From Cytidiella melzeri (taxonomy: Eukaryota > Basidiomycota > Agaricomycetes > Polyporales > Irpicaceae), in assembly GCA_022592445.1 (NCBI GenBank), contig JABYQR010000105.1, forward strand, positions 58,111-122,110: DNA of 64,000 bases, read 5' to 3'. A program made the translations under genes and the position numbers. How positions within the stretch are numbered: position 1 is the first letter of the stretch; every line of letters starts with the position of its first letter. The notes beneath the pieces were generated by a model that was not told the origin of the DNA, did not search any database, and saw only the letters and a list, made by a program, of their open reading frames with translations. This document shows, in pieces, positions 32,379-42,800 of this stretch.

Positions 32379-33449
32379 CGGGTGAGGACGCGTCTGAGCA
32401 TACAGACATAGAAGTGGATTTTGGAATCTACTCTCTAGCGCAGTGGCAATGAACTATAAGCGAGTTATTTTTTGTATTTATGCTGGGATTTTTATTGTCT
32501 TCGATTTAACCTGACAAAAGTCTCTGATTCAAATGCTAAATTTATCACAAAATTCCCACGCCACGAAGCCCTCGTAACTACATGGCAACTGGGATGCATT
32601 GACCGTGGCAGCCTTACTAACATACACTTTCAGGATCGTAGAGGTCTCATTAATCCATTTTTGTGAGGGGAGTGGAGGAAGCATAGAAGATTGTTTCCTG
32701 GTCATCAGGAAACAGCGAGGAGTCTACCCACGCTACCAGCGGACCACTCCAGAGCATTCATGGATGCTCGGGGAGTTACTTTGTCTCCTGATGTGTTCAC
32801 TACTAGGTGCACAGTTAGAGATATATGGTCCATGCATCTTTTCGAAGACCAACCTGCCCACAGATGCACAGCTCATGCGTTGTAGCCAGTAAGCACATGC
32901 ACGTTTTTGTGCTTGCGACCGCTAACTGCTTTAACCCTCTTCTTCTGTGTACCTTCAGCCATCAGATCTTGGGCCTGTGCTGCAATAATACTCACTGACT
33001 CCGAGTCCCCTGTAGCAGGCACGGGTGTGGGCCTAGAAAGCGCTCCGCCGACATATAATCCTCTGAGTACAGGATCTTACAACCAACCTTGTTTTTTCTG
33101 CATACTCAGCGACCAAAGTGTGAGTTGAAGATCGCCTTTACTCCTCGCTCCCACGATCTGCCGTTGACCGACCAAGGTGCGCAGTGTCATTGTCGTTGTA
33201 TTCTCTGCTGGCGATGCTGATGACAATGCTCAACTCTATCAATTTCCACCCATCAGGAAAGAAGTCAAGTCTCACTGCAGTAGAAGGATGTCATCGTTCT
33301 CCGTAAGTCTTACTACTTGCATGTCTCATGCAGTTCACCGACGCACGTTCGTCAGGTAGTAGTCTTATAAGCGACTCATTCTATGTTGAGCTCTCGCAAT
33401 CCACCCGCCTGTGCTTTCACTCCATCCGACACCCCCTGCCGTTCCGACC
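32379..33449. other. Spacer between DUF6533 copies 2 and 3
   Basis: Carries the repeated marker at about 32837-32920 and a segment near 33171-33260 that resembles 27110-27150 and 30355-30400. No gene was recognised. Confidence 0.5.
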
Positions 33450-34980
33450 ATGTCTAGCAAGGCAGTAGCAGCAGCCACTACCCAGTCCGTATCAGCTCTT
33501 TTTTCTTTTGTGGTCCGTCACGGCTAACAGACTACTGGTCTCAGCTTTCTTGAATTTCGCATTCAATACGCTAGTCTCGGTACGCTCAATGACTTCGCTA
33601 TCTGTCTTGTTTAGTGCACTCACCACCGTCAATGTAGCACTTCTCTACTGGGATTACGCTCTCACATTCCCTTACGAGATCCAGTATTTGTGGACAAAAA
33701 AGTCTTTTCCTCGCCTCTCAACAGCTCTGTACATCCTATGCCGCTACGCCCTGCTTGCCAATGTACTGTATCTCCTGGCGGTTGCAGGTAAACTTGGGTC
33801 TAGCTGCGATACGTGGTACAAGTTCATAGGAGGTATAAGTGTTCTGGCAAGGGCCGCGGTCCTTAGTAAGTGGTCAACATTCGTACTGTCAGGGTTGTCA
33901 AGGATCTGACTACTGTGCTGATTGTAGCGGTGTTCACGATGCGGACGTACGCAATGTGGTCCAAGAATAAAGTTGTGCTTTGCTTCTTGGGAGCAGTGGC
34001 ACTGATATGCGTTGTGCTTGATTGCGTGAGCATTCTCGCATTCGTTACGTTTACAAGACTACTGACCTCCATTCCCGAAATGCCAGCTTCATGTGCCTGG
34101 ATTGAAATGCACAGGATCTTCGAACACCAAAGTGTCAGTACTGCCCAGCACGTTTTTTTTATATGTTGAAAGTGCTCAAGGCGGCATCCTCCGTGCAGTG
34201 TCAGCACCCTGTTGTCGATCCTGATGTGTGTGTTCGAATTCTTTACGACTCTCCTTACCACCTTTCGGTGCGTACAAGCGGTGAAGGCAGCTGGCTCTCT
34301 CCGATCGCAGCGAAATACAATTACTGTGATGATATTGGAGCAAGGTTAGCATTCTCTATGTTGATCTCCGAGCTAAGGTGACCCTGCTAACCGGAACGTG
34401 TTGCTTAGGTGTTTCCTACTTCGCGTGAGTATCCGAGTCGTTCATGGTTAATGCTTGGATTCACGTTTTACTCACTCTATTCTCGTTCTGTCAGTATAGC
34501 CACCATGCTCAACCTTGCTACAGTCATCCTCAACTTTGTAAGCGTAGCTTCTTTCAAGAGCTTGCATTCTCTGACTGCGTTTGTTAAACTACTAAGCGCG
34601 CCCCAAGCGGGTTCTTACAGCGTACCCTCGACGCTTTCCTTCTTCCACTTTCAGGACTTCTCACCGCTAGATTTCTTCTCCATATGCGGGCCTGGGACAG
34701 TCGCAGCACGGTCCATTCCGGGAACAATTTGACGTCTATGACTGGCTCCGAGGTACAAACCGACCTGGCTTTTGCTCATGCGTCGACTCTGCGAACTCTG
34801 GAAAGGTCAGTCGTCGGTGAGTTTGGTGACGACCCAGTGGTGTTTACGCGGAGCCACGGAATGTTGATGTGGGAGACTACCGGTGGCTTGGCTGACGATG
34901 ATGAGAAGTGGATTGAGCTGGGCAAAGTTGAGCGAAGGCACGTCGAGGATAATGGAACCTTGGGAACCATTCCGAAGTAG
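33450..34980 (+). CDS. DUF6533 multi-pass membrane protein, copy 3
   Basis: Same exon layout as copy 1: MSSKAVAAAT, FLEFRIQYASL, ALLYWDYALTFPYEIQYLW, RLSTALYILCRYALLANVLY, VFTMRTYAMWSKNKVVLCFL, LHVPGLKCTG, STLLSILMCVFEFFTTLLTT and a tail ending GTLGTIPK. The donor lost in copy 2 is present here as gtcagt. The first donor (gtccgt) is weaker than in the other copies. The C-terminal tail is shorter than in copies 1 and 2. About seven membrane spans are predicted and the gene seems intact. Function unknown. Confidence 0.75.
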
Positions 34981-35229
34981 AAATAACACAACACGCGTAG
35001 GCCTGGTGTACGAACGTATCATTTCCTAGTGACTGCCATATTAGCATGTATGATTTTGCACGATAGAATTTGTTGTGCTATTGCGAGTTCTGCACGTAAG
35101 CTGGCTTACGTGGTAGATCGTCAGATTCACTCTGACGTCGAAGCAACGTCGAAGCAGCTGAGCGCTCGGACATTGCACGACGACTGTTGTCTCCTCTTCT
35201 TCCTTGTCATCTCACACAACCTACTAAGC

Positions 35230-36391
35230 ATGTCTGGTATAGGTGAGTTCCAAGTTCTATCGCTTCAAGTCTAGACAAATCTTTAGACTGCAACAACGAC
35301 CGTAGGACTCTCTGCTCTCCTGTTTGGAGCCACCGGCGCCGTCGGTAAACACCTCTTGCGCGAACTGCTGTCCTCCGAGCAGTACACAAAGGTTGGAGAG
35401 TACGGACGTAGAGTTACAGATCAGGCGCAGCTACCGAACGCAGAGAAGCTCGAGCAAAAGACCGTCAACTTTGACAGGATCGAGCAGGAGACCGTGAGAG
35501 AGGGTAACTGGGATGTCGTCTACATAACGTACGTGGTTATACTTCATGTTCTCTTGCACATTTTGTGCAAGAAGAAAACATGTTAGCTTACTATGACCTT
35601 CTGTCATGCTTGATTTGAAGCCTCGGCACTACGCGGAAGGCTGCTGGTAGCGCAGCGGCATTCGAGAGAATTGACAGAGAGTAAGTTCATTGCGTTTAGT
35701 TCGAAAGGGCGTATTCACGATTACTTTGTAGCTATGTCGTCAACGCTGCCAAAGCTGCGAAATCCGAAGACACAAGCCGTAAACAGCGTCTGGTCTACCT
35801 ATCAGTGAGCTTATTCTGTGCTGTGCGTGTAACTTAAATCATGATTGTACTCTATGCAGTCCACTGGTGCAAGCACGTCCTCGTTTCTTTTGTACTCAAA
35901 GCAAGCATCCCACTAACAACGCTGGGGATCTATTACTCACAATAGTATGCATAGGAGTAAAGGTCTGACTGAGCAGGCCCTTGCTGCTCTCGGCTATGAC
36001 GACGTGATAATCTTTCGTCCCGGTCTGCTGGCTGAGGCTGAGCGACCTGACCATCGTCTTGCAGAAAGCATCGCAGGGTTAGATCTGCTTTCCTTACTTG
36101 TCCCTGGCATATGCTGATTGTTATGCTGTGGTCTAGAGTTATCACGCGTCAACTCAGCAGATTCACAGACTCGATAGAAATTCGGGTAAGTCATCTATCG
36201 TCGCACGTATTGATGGGAACCTTCACTCAAATAACGGGTAGGTGCAAACATTGGGAAAGGCTATTCGCATCGCTGGAACGTTGGGTAGCGATGGTATTCC
36301 CGAGAAGATGAAGGCGACAACGTCATGGGGCGGCCCGTCGTTCACCGTTCTGGATAACGCCGCCGCGCTCAAACTGGCAGCGACGCAATAG
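35230..36391 (+). CDS. FMP52-like NAD(P)-binding protein (HTATIP2/TIP30-related)
   Basis: Short-chain dehydrogenase-like protein of the atypical SDR class. Exon 1 is only MSGIG; after an intron comes the nucleotide-binding motif LSALLFGATGAVGKHLLREL (GxxGxxG). Then follow VVYITLGTTRKAAGSAAAFE, YVVNAAKAAK, RLVYLSSTGAS and YSKSKGLTEQALAALGYDDV, containing the YxxxK catalytic pair. IIFRPGLLAEAERPDHRLAE is typical of the FMP52/TIP30 family. The end is WGGPSFTVLDNAAALKLAATQ. Yeast Fmp52 is associated with the mitochondrial outer membrane and its reaction is unknown. Six or more short introns are inferred, each preserving the frame. Confidence 0.85.
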
Positions 36392-36920
36392 ACGGGCACA
36401 ATAAGTTTGCAGTACAAAATTCAGGGTCTCTCGTTCGTACGGCTTGTCACAATTTTTGGGATCACAGCCCCTGTACTCTGCTAATTGATGCGCGTCGTAA
36501 CAAATAGGGTGGTGTTTTTCTCGTATCATGTTGCAGAGATGTCTCAACGATAGCGGTATCGGAATTGTCCTTTCATTAATCAATTCTTGCCCTTTCACTA
36601 ACCAATGCTTGCCCTCCTAATGCATGCTCCTCACAGAATTCATTTGATGTGAGCACCGCCTACCGTATTCCCACTGACTCGAGGTATCCGGATAACACAC
36701 GCCGAACAAAGGATCCTTTCGCGATTTTCCACGGCCACAAATCCGCAGTTTGCGATATACGCTGCATTCTGCACGTGTGCCGATCGTCGTCAAGGGCTCA
36801 AATAGCCTCGAGGAGGAGAGTCTGTACCCCATACCACGAACTTCTTCGCCTTCATTGTTCCGACCTGCCACTCACCCGCCTACACATTATCCGCCACTAC
36901 CCATCATCCAGCTCGACGAG
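36392..36920. other. Intergenic region, FMP52-like to Cys-rich gene 2
   Basis: No gene is recognised. The last 130 bp are pyrimidine-rich (cccgcctacacattatcc) and likely hold the promoter and 5'UTR of the Cys-rich gene. Confidence 0.4.
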
Positions 36921-37235
36921 ATGTGCTACTACTCAACCTGGCGCCACGAGTACACCTGTGGGGGGCACCTCCAAGGGCAATACAAGCTGCATCGCTGCGA
37001 CGCCTACCGAGAATACGAAGAGGCGTACCGGCGCTGGAACAGCGGCCTTAAACCAACGAATGGCTGTGCTGGGTTTGACCCGGTCGAAGTCAACGTTGAG
37101 ACGCGCGAGTGTGATGCGCTGGACGGCCGATGTGATCATTGTGAAGAGTGAGTAGATGCTGTCCGTGGTCTCTTTGGGGGTTGATTTTTTTCTGACTGTG
37201 GTGTGATTGATAGTGACCTACTTGCTTTGGCCTAG
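36921..37235 (+). CDS. Small Cys-rich protein of the MC...YxCG family (member 2)
   Basis: Exon 1 (36921-37147) encodes MCYYSTWRHEYTCGGHLQG, then YKLHRCDAYREYEEAYRRW, NGCAGFDPVEVNVETRECDA and CDHCE. A 66-bp intron (37148-37213) in phase 2 precedes a short exon ending DLLALA (TAG 37233-37235). About 82 residues, seven Cys, no signal peptide. Without the intron the frame stops immediately (TGA), so either form keeps the Cys core. The Cys spacing (MC, YxCG, C, then CxxC at the end) suggests a small metal-binding or disulfide-stabilised protein. Same family as 24510-24814 and 38908-39238. Function unknown. Confidence 0.65.
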
Positions 37236-38907
37236 TGACCGGGGCAAACGACGGCACTGCGCTGTCCAAAGGAATCCTTCTGCGTGTAACTGCTCGCATT
37301 GCACCTGCAGCCAACCGAGCTAGACTCCGTAGCTCCTTGTCGTACATGTAATAATAATAGCCTTCTCGTCATTTTCGAAACCTTGTTGCTCTCCGATATG
37401 TAGTAGTGTAGATCACCTAATGTATTTCTGCAGGGTCTTTTGCAGGGTCCTGGTCAAATCTTGATTTGTGAAACACGAGGCTTTCTCAGATTCCAGATGC
37501 ATGATCGGTGGACGCGTTATTTGTGTGTGTTGACGCGTTGTCCTTTGTTCGGTAGATGCCGGCTGTCTTCGTGCTCTGGTTCGTCACCGCGATGGTTCAA
37601 AGTCAAGAATTTAAACGGTGTAGCCTATCGCTCCGCGGTTCGCTCCTCTGCCAGTGCGTGTGCTACCTGTCGATGATACATACCGGAGCGACGTGCAGCT
37701 GAGACAGTAGCCATCGCTGACAAGATATTACAGTGTGAGGCCATCGGTTTTCCAGTGGTCGGGGGATAGCGGGAAGCCAGCCTCCACTCCCGAAACACGA
37801 GGTGCGTGTGACACATTTTTTCTGCTACTATTGAAGCTGCATGTGGCGGCAAGAACAAACTCTCGACGATCGCTCTCTGTGATGTGATATCCAACCGACT
37901 CAGACCCCCGCCGCGTGTAGGGCAACGGCCAACGTCGCAAAAGGGCACAGATACGATCGTGGGAACTGGAATCTTCTCGGCAGGCCAATTTAATGTCTCG
38001 GTGGAATGCCACTACTCCCACGGATATCTAACCTGGCTCGATCAACGGAGGTTCCGACATCGTTCCTGCAAGCAGTCACTTACACGTGCATTTTGCGCAG
38101 CTTGATGCTGGGATCTGAAGAAATGGTTTTTCAGGTGGGTTTTGACGTCGGACTATGGTAAACAATGGCCTCTGTCCTCATACCTTCGCAGTTTATGTAG
38201 CTCACTCGAAAACCAGGTTTGACAATTCCTACTTCACAAACAGTCTGTGTTTTAACAGGAAATCGGAAAATAACCAGCGGACTACCTATGCGGTCTCGAG
38301 CGACGATGTAGCAATTTATTAGGCCAGTCGACAGCCCGGATGCATGATCGAGGTAAGCAGGGGAGCAATACAGAATTTACGTCTTCGAGTTGGCAAGACC
38401 TCTGGTACCGCGATTATTGATGCCTTTGACCCTGTATCGCCTGTTCATGTTCAAAGGACACTGCTTTTTGCTTGCTGACACGGAACACAGTAGACGCTCC
38501 CCGATCCAGTCCGCCCAGGCCAGAGACACGCGTTATGGGCACATCCTCGCCACATCAACACAAAGGACGGCTTTAGTACCTTTTGCAAGTTGCTGAGCTT
38601 CTGAGATTGTCGTTGCTGAGGTAGCGCGTTTCAGACATACTACGCAGCTGCGAAAACCTTTTGGGGGACTTCACAGGCTCAGGCAGAGGGATTCCCTGCA
38701 TCCGCGTGTCCTTTCATGTCTCGACATTATAAGTAGACACAGAGAGAGTGGGGACTCTCTCCATTTGAAGTCTTCCGACTCGCTCTCCCACATCGTTGAC
38801 ACTGTCATCCTCACTACTCTCAAACACCACTTCTCGATACTCGTCCTCGTTGTCGTCCTCGCCATCCAGCTCATTCCTTTTCCAAGCGTCCCATCCATAT
38901 CTTCGCC
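37236..38907. other. 1.7-kb gap with no recognised gene
   Basis: A minus-strand frame at 37625-37948 and other frames of about 70-100 codons lack family features. The 3' part (38760-38907) is pyrimidine-rich and is probably the promoter and leader of the third Cys-rich gene. Confidence 0.4.
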
Positions 38908-39238
38908 ATGTGTCGCTTCTCCGGCGTGCAGATCACCTACTGCTGTGGTGGATATTACAACAGCGTCAAAGTTGATCTCTGTGCTGTTGCAATCGCGTAC
39001 GACGCTTGGACTCGCAACGGCTACAACGGCCCCACCCCTCCCTACTGTGACAGTGCCAGGATCCCCGAGCAGAACATCCTCACGCTCGACGTGAACTGTG
39101 TCGGCAACCCAGGCCCTTGCGGCCTCGCTCAGCGCTTTCCCCCACATGGTAAACAGTGAGTCTCTCTGAATCTGTCCCACTTCACATGCATGCTAACGAG
39201 TACTCTTTAGCCCAGTCACCACAGGCGTTGGCCTGTAA
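38908..39238 (+). CDS. Small Cys-rich protein of the MC...YxCG family (member 3)
   Basis: Exon 1 (38908-39155) encodes MCRFSGVQITYCCGGYYNS, KVDLCAVAIAYDAWTRNGY, PPYCDSARIPEQN and LDVNCVGNPGPCGLAQRFPP. A 55-bp phase-2 intron (39156-39210) leads to a short exon ending HPVTTGVGL (TAA 39236-39238). About 91 residues. The layout matches members 1 and 2. The length and Cys positions drift between members, as expected for fast-evolving lineage-specific genes. No secretion signal, so not a classical secreted effector. Function unknown. Confidence 0.65.
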
Positions 39239-39864
39239 CTTGAAGTGCTCAGACGTTTAACGCTGCCACAGTCATCTGGGATATGTTCCGGCCGCACTAT
39301 TAGGTCGGAGTCGGGAGCGGCGGATTGTGCAGGACACTGTTGTTTCCGTTGTAACGCTCCTGTCGATATTTCTGCTGCCTTGTCTCTTTTGGTTTGAGTT
39401 GGTTGCGGAAGATTCGGAACGCACGTAATGGCCTCTTGGAAGTGTTGTCTCTGTTGTCTCGGATAATTAGTTCGCTATGTATCAATTTTATAGCTTTTTT
39501 CAATGCTCTCGTCTTAAGAATCGAGCGTTCGAGGAGAATTATTCTTGAAGTTGGCACAAGCTTCCATTTGCCCCCGCCCTTTGTGTTGTCGTGTTGATTC
39601 CCCTTCGTGGCGTGTGAAGCAGAGAACGGTCACGTGACTTAGTTGAAGTCGCGTCGACACACAAGGGTCTAGCGCGCTTGGCAGAGGCCGACTTATCTTG
39701 CCCTCTACCCCGACAGTGTTGATCCGTCGGCGCACGCGTAGCGGGAAGAGCTCCCCAACACCACCTTGGAAAGCGAATGAGCTACCTTTAAGCAACTCGG
39801 ACAAACGTGAGTACACTAAAAGTCCTCCTAAACTGCTGCGCAAACACGATGCAGTTTACAGAAA
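39239..39864. other. Intergenic region upstream of the PACT-domain gene
   Basis: No gene recognised. A possible 5'UTR intron donor (gtgagt near 39807) lies shortly before the start codon of the next gene. Confidence 0.4.
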
Positions 39865-42800
39865 ATGAATGTAATGCTGGAGACCCCCTCGCGAGTTTGG
39901 AGACGAATTGAAGACGTGGAAAGAGGAGACCTTCCGTCACTGCCTTCGTTTCCTGCCTTCGATGATTCTGTCGAGCAGCCCACAGATGAGACCGATTCAA
40001 TCGACATGGACCTCTCGAACGAGTCCAATCCAATTCATTCCACCCCTACTACGTACTCGCACACGATGTCCACAATTAAGCAGCCGTTGAGTGCAGGTAG
40101 CACTGCTCGATTCGCACACTCCATTGCCTCGAGATCCAGCAAGTCAGGGTCAGCGCTATCCGCGTCCAGGAGTAGCATCTCAAGGCAGCACGCAATACCA
40201 CCCAAAGAGTATAGTTTTGACATCAGCGCCATACCGAGTCTACCAAATGCTCCATATGACCTTGAAATCCGGAGTAGTGACCAGGAGACCTCTCTCAGAG
40301 ATAGCTCACTTGGGGACCCGCATTTGCCTTCGCCCGACGCAACAGGGGAAGATGGATTGGACTTATCAGACGCTCTTCGATCTGTCAGTCGCCCTGGTTC
40401 TCCTCCTCTACCAGATTTAGAGCCAACTCCACGAAAGAAATACGACTACTCTGTCAGTTTGAGGTCGGAACCCAAGGTGCGTCAACAGTCTGATGATGCC
40501 CTGCGAAAGTAGCTGACAGGTCCTAAATAGCCATCTCCATTTGAAAAACTACGGAACGTTGCCTTCAGACGCCCTCTTTCGCGAAACACCCGAACACCTT
40601 CCCTCACGCGCACCAATACTCCATCTGAGGCGTCGTCGTCAACACACTCCACGCCTTGTAATTCCGTTTCTCTTCACCAGTCTAGGTCACAGGATGGTTC
40701 ACCTACATCTGCTTTTGCGATACCTCTTCCTCGCTCTGCCACTGCGTCACCTATGCTCACCCCTCGAGGAGCCAGTGCTTCACCGATGCCTGCACGATTT
40801 GTCCCACTACCTCCATCAGCGATTAACTCGCCTGTGAATGCTTTCTCTCCTAGAATGCCGTACAACTCAACGGTACAGTCTTTTGTCGCAAACGAGGATG
40901 ACCCCGTTGGCCTGTCGGCCTTGGCGCCACCGGATCTCTCGCTCGGGTCTGATATGGAGACGGAGCAGCGGAACAACGTCAGCGACCCTGCCTCGGAAAG
41001 AGAGCCTACATTCTCGTCTGAAGAAGGTCTCACACAAGCAAACCGAACTGCTGACAGGACTATGGACGCCATGGCGCAGCAGCATCGTTCTCCGGCTGCC
41101 CCCTCCACTGCCTTCTCTTCTCCAGAGCCATCTGCAATGCTCACTCCAACTCCTGCATTTCTACAACGCCGTCGATTCAATGTACAGCCAAATCAGCAAG
41201 CCAGTACAACACCGTCACAACCCGACGATGAACATGATGAAAGCCAAGAGGAGCAACCTACTTGGCGAGCAGAGCAGGTGGACCATGCTGCTACTCCCAA
41301 TGCCCACAAACGATCATTTCTCCTTTCTGTCATCAACTCCACCGCAAGGCCTCGTCTCAGGCAGCAACCAAGGAATTCAGCTGTGTCTGCCACTCATGGG
41401 GTTAACTTGCAAAACGCATTTGCAGGAGTCACTCCGGGTCCACGAGGGACTTTTCAAAGACGACTGTCTCATCCCCTTGCTCAGGGTTGGACAGCGAAAT
41501 CTGATTCTGGGTCAGGAAACGAGTCTCCAGGAGGCTATGATGGAGCAGCCGACAGAGCTTCTTTCCTCTCTACAGCGTCGTCACAAGATCTTGTCATTCA
41601 TGCTCGTGCGAACGCGTCTTTCGATCCTGCCGTTGGTCTGGGAGATCGCGGACACGGCGTCGGTCGATTTAACGCCAGTAAGCTCAACAATTACCTGCAT
41701 GGCTTGAACAGGAAGTTGCAGGAGGAGAATGAGTCGCTTGTTGCCCAACTTCGAGCATATCAAGATTGTATGGGAAAGGATGGCGGAGAGTCGGCGACTA
41801 GTGGCTATGACATGCCAACACAGGGGGGAACCTGGAATCGACGTGCGAGCGCAGGGAGACGTGTCAGTGCAGGCCCTTTGGGCTTGAATGATGTCGTCGA
41901 AAACGTCGCAGAAGATTGGATTGAGGAGAAGGCGGCGATGGAAGAGCTGGTAGAAGAGTTAAGGATGCAGTTGGAGAAGGCTGGCGAGGGACAAGATAGT
42001 GCTGAGAGGGCACTTGAAGAAGAGAAGACTGAGCGCGCGAGGGACAAGGAGAAGTGGAGAGAGCGGATGGGCGAGGTGGAGAAAGGGGTGCAAGACATAG
42101 TGGACGACATTTACCAAAAGCTTCGTGTTGCAGAGGATCGGGCGCAGACGGCTGAGAGAGACAAGGCCCAGGCGGTGAAGGATGCTGAAAGGCGGCTTGC
42201 TGAAGTCATCGTGGAAAGGGACGTCTTGGTGGAGCGTGTAGACAAAGCTGAAAACGCATTGCAGACAGGTCAAGATCTAGGTGGTGCGGTCAATGCTGCC
42301 AACGAGCGTGTCAGCGAAGTTCTAGCTGATCTGAAGAACGCTAATCTTCAAATCAAGGATCTCGAGGATGAAGCCGCGCGGGCAGACGACCGTATCGATA
42401 CTCTGGAACAGGAGCTGCGTGAAGAGAAAAAGCTCGTATCCGAACTCGAGGAAGAACTTCATCTCAAGTCCGAAGAGCTCCAGGACACTTTACAGCGCAT
42501 CGACAATTTGCAGAAGGATCTACACTCTACCCGCGAGGAATTGCAGGAAGAGAGGGGCATTGTCGCCGAGCTGGAACGGGCAGGTGACGCTGCGGTGGAC
42601 CGTATCGAGTCCCTCGAGGAGTTGATTGGCTCTACAAAAGAGAGATTAGCCGCCCTTACGGAAGTCCTCGACCAGGAACGCGAGAAAAACTCCGAACTAG
42701 AGGCGGATGCGGAACGAGCCTCTCAGCTAACCAAAGAGATGGAAGAAGCCCTAGACGCAGCTGAGGATAAGATGCGTGCGGACGAGGAAGATATAGTTGC

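Larger units (their letters stand above)
26780..34990. repeat. Tandem triplication carrying DUF6533 genes
   Basis: Three units of about 2.7-3.2 kb lie in the same orientation. Each has a conserved non-coding marker of about 90 bp (26783, 29985 and 32837; shared core resembling tcagccagtaagc...gcacgtttt) followed 0.6-0.95 kb later by a DUF6533 gene (27725, 30795, 33450). The first 30 bases of all three genes are almost identical (AGCAAGGCAGTAGCAGCAGC). Exons are far better conserved than spacers, so the duplication is not recent and selection has acted on at least part of it. Confidence 0.75.
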
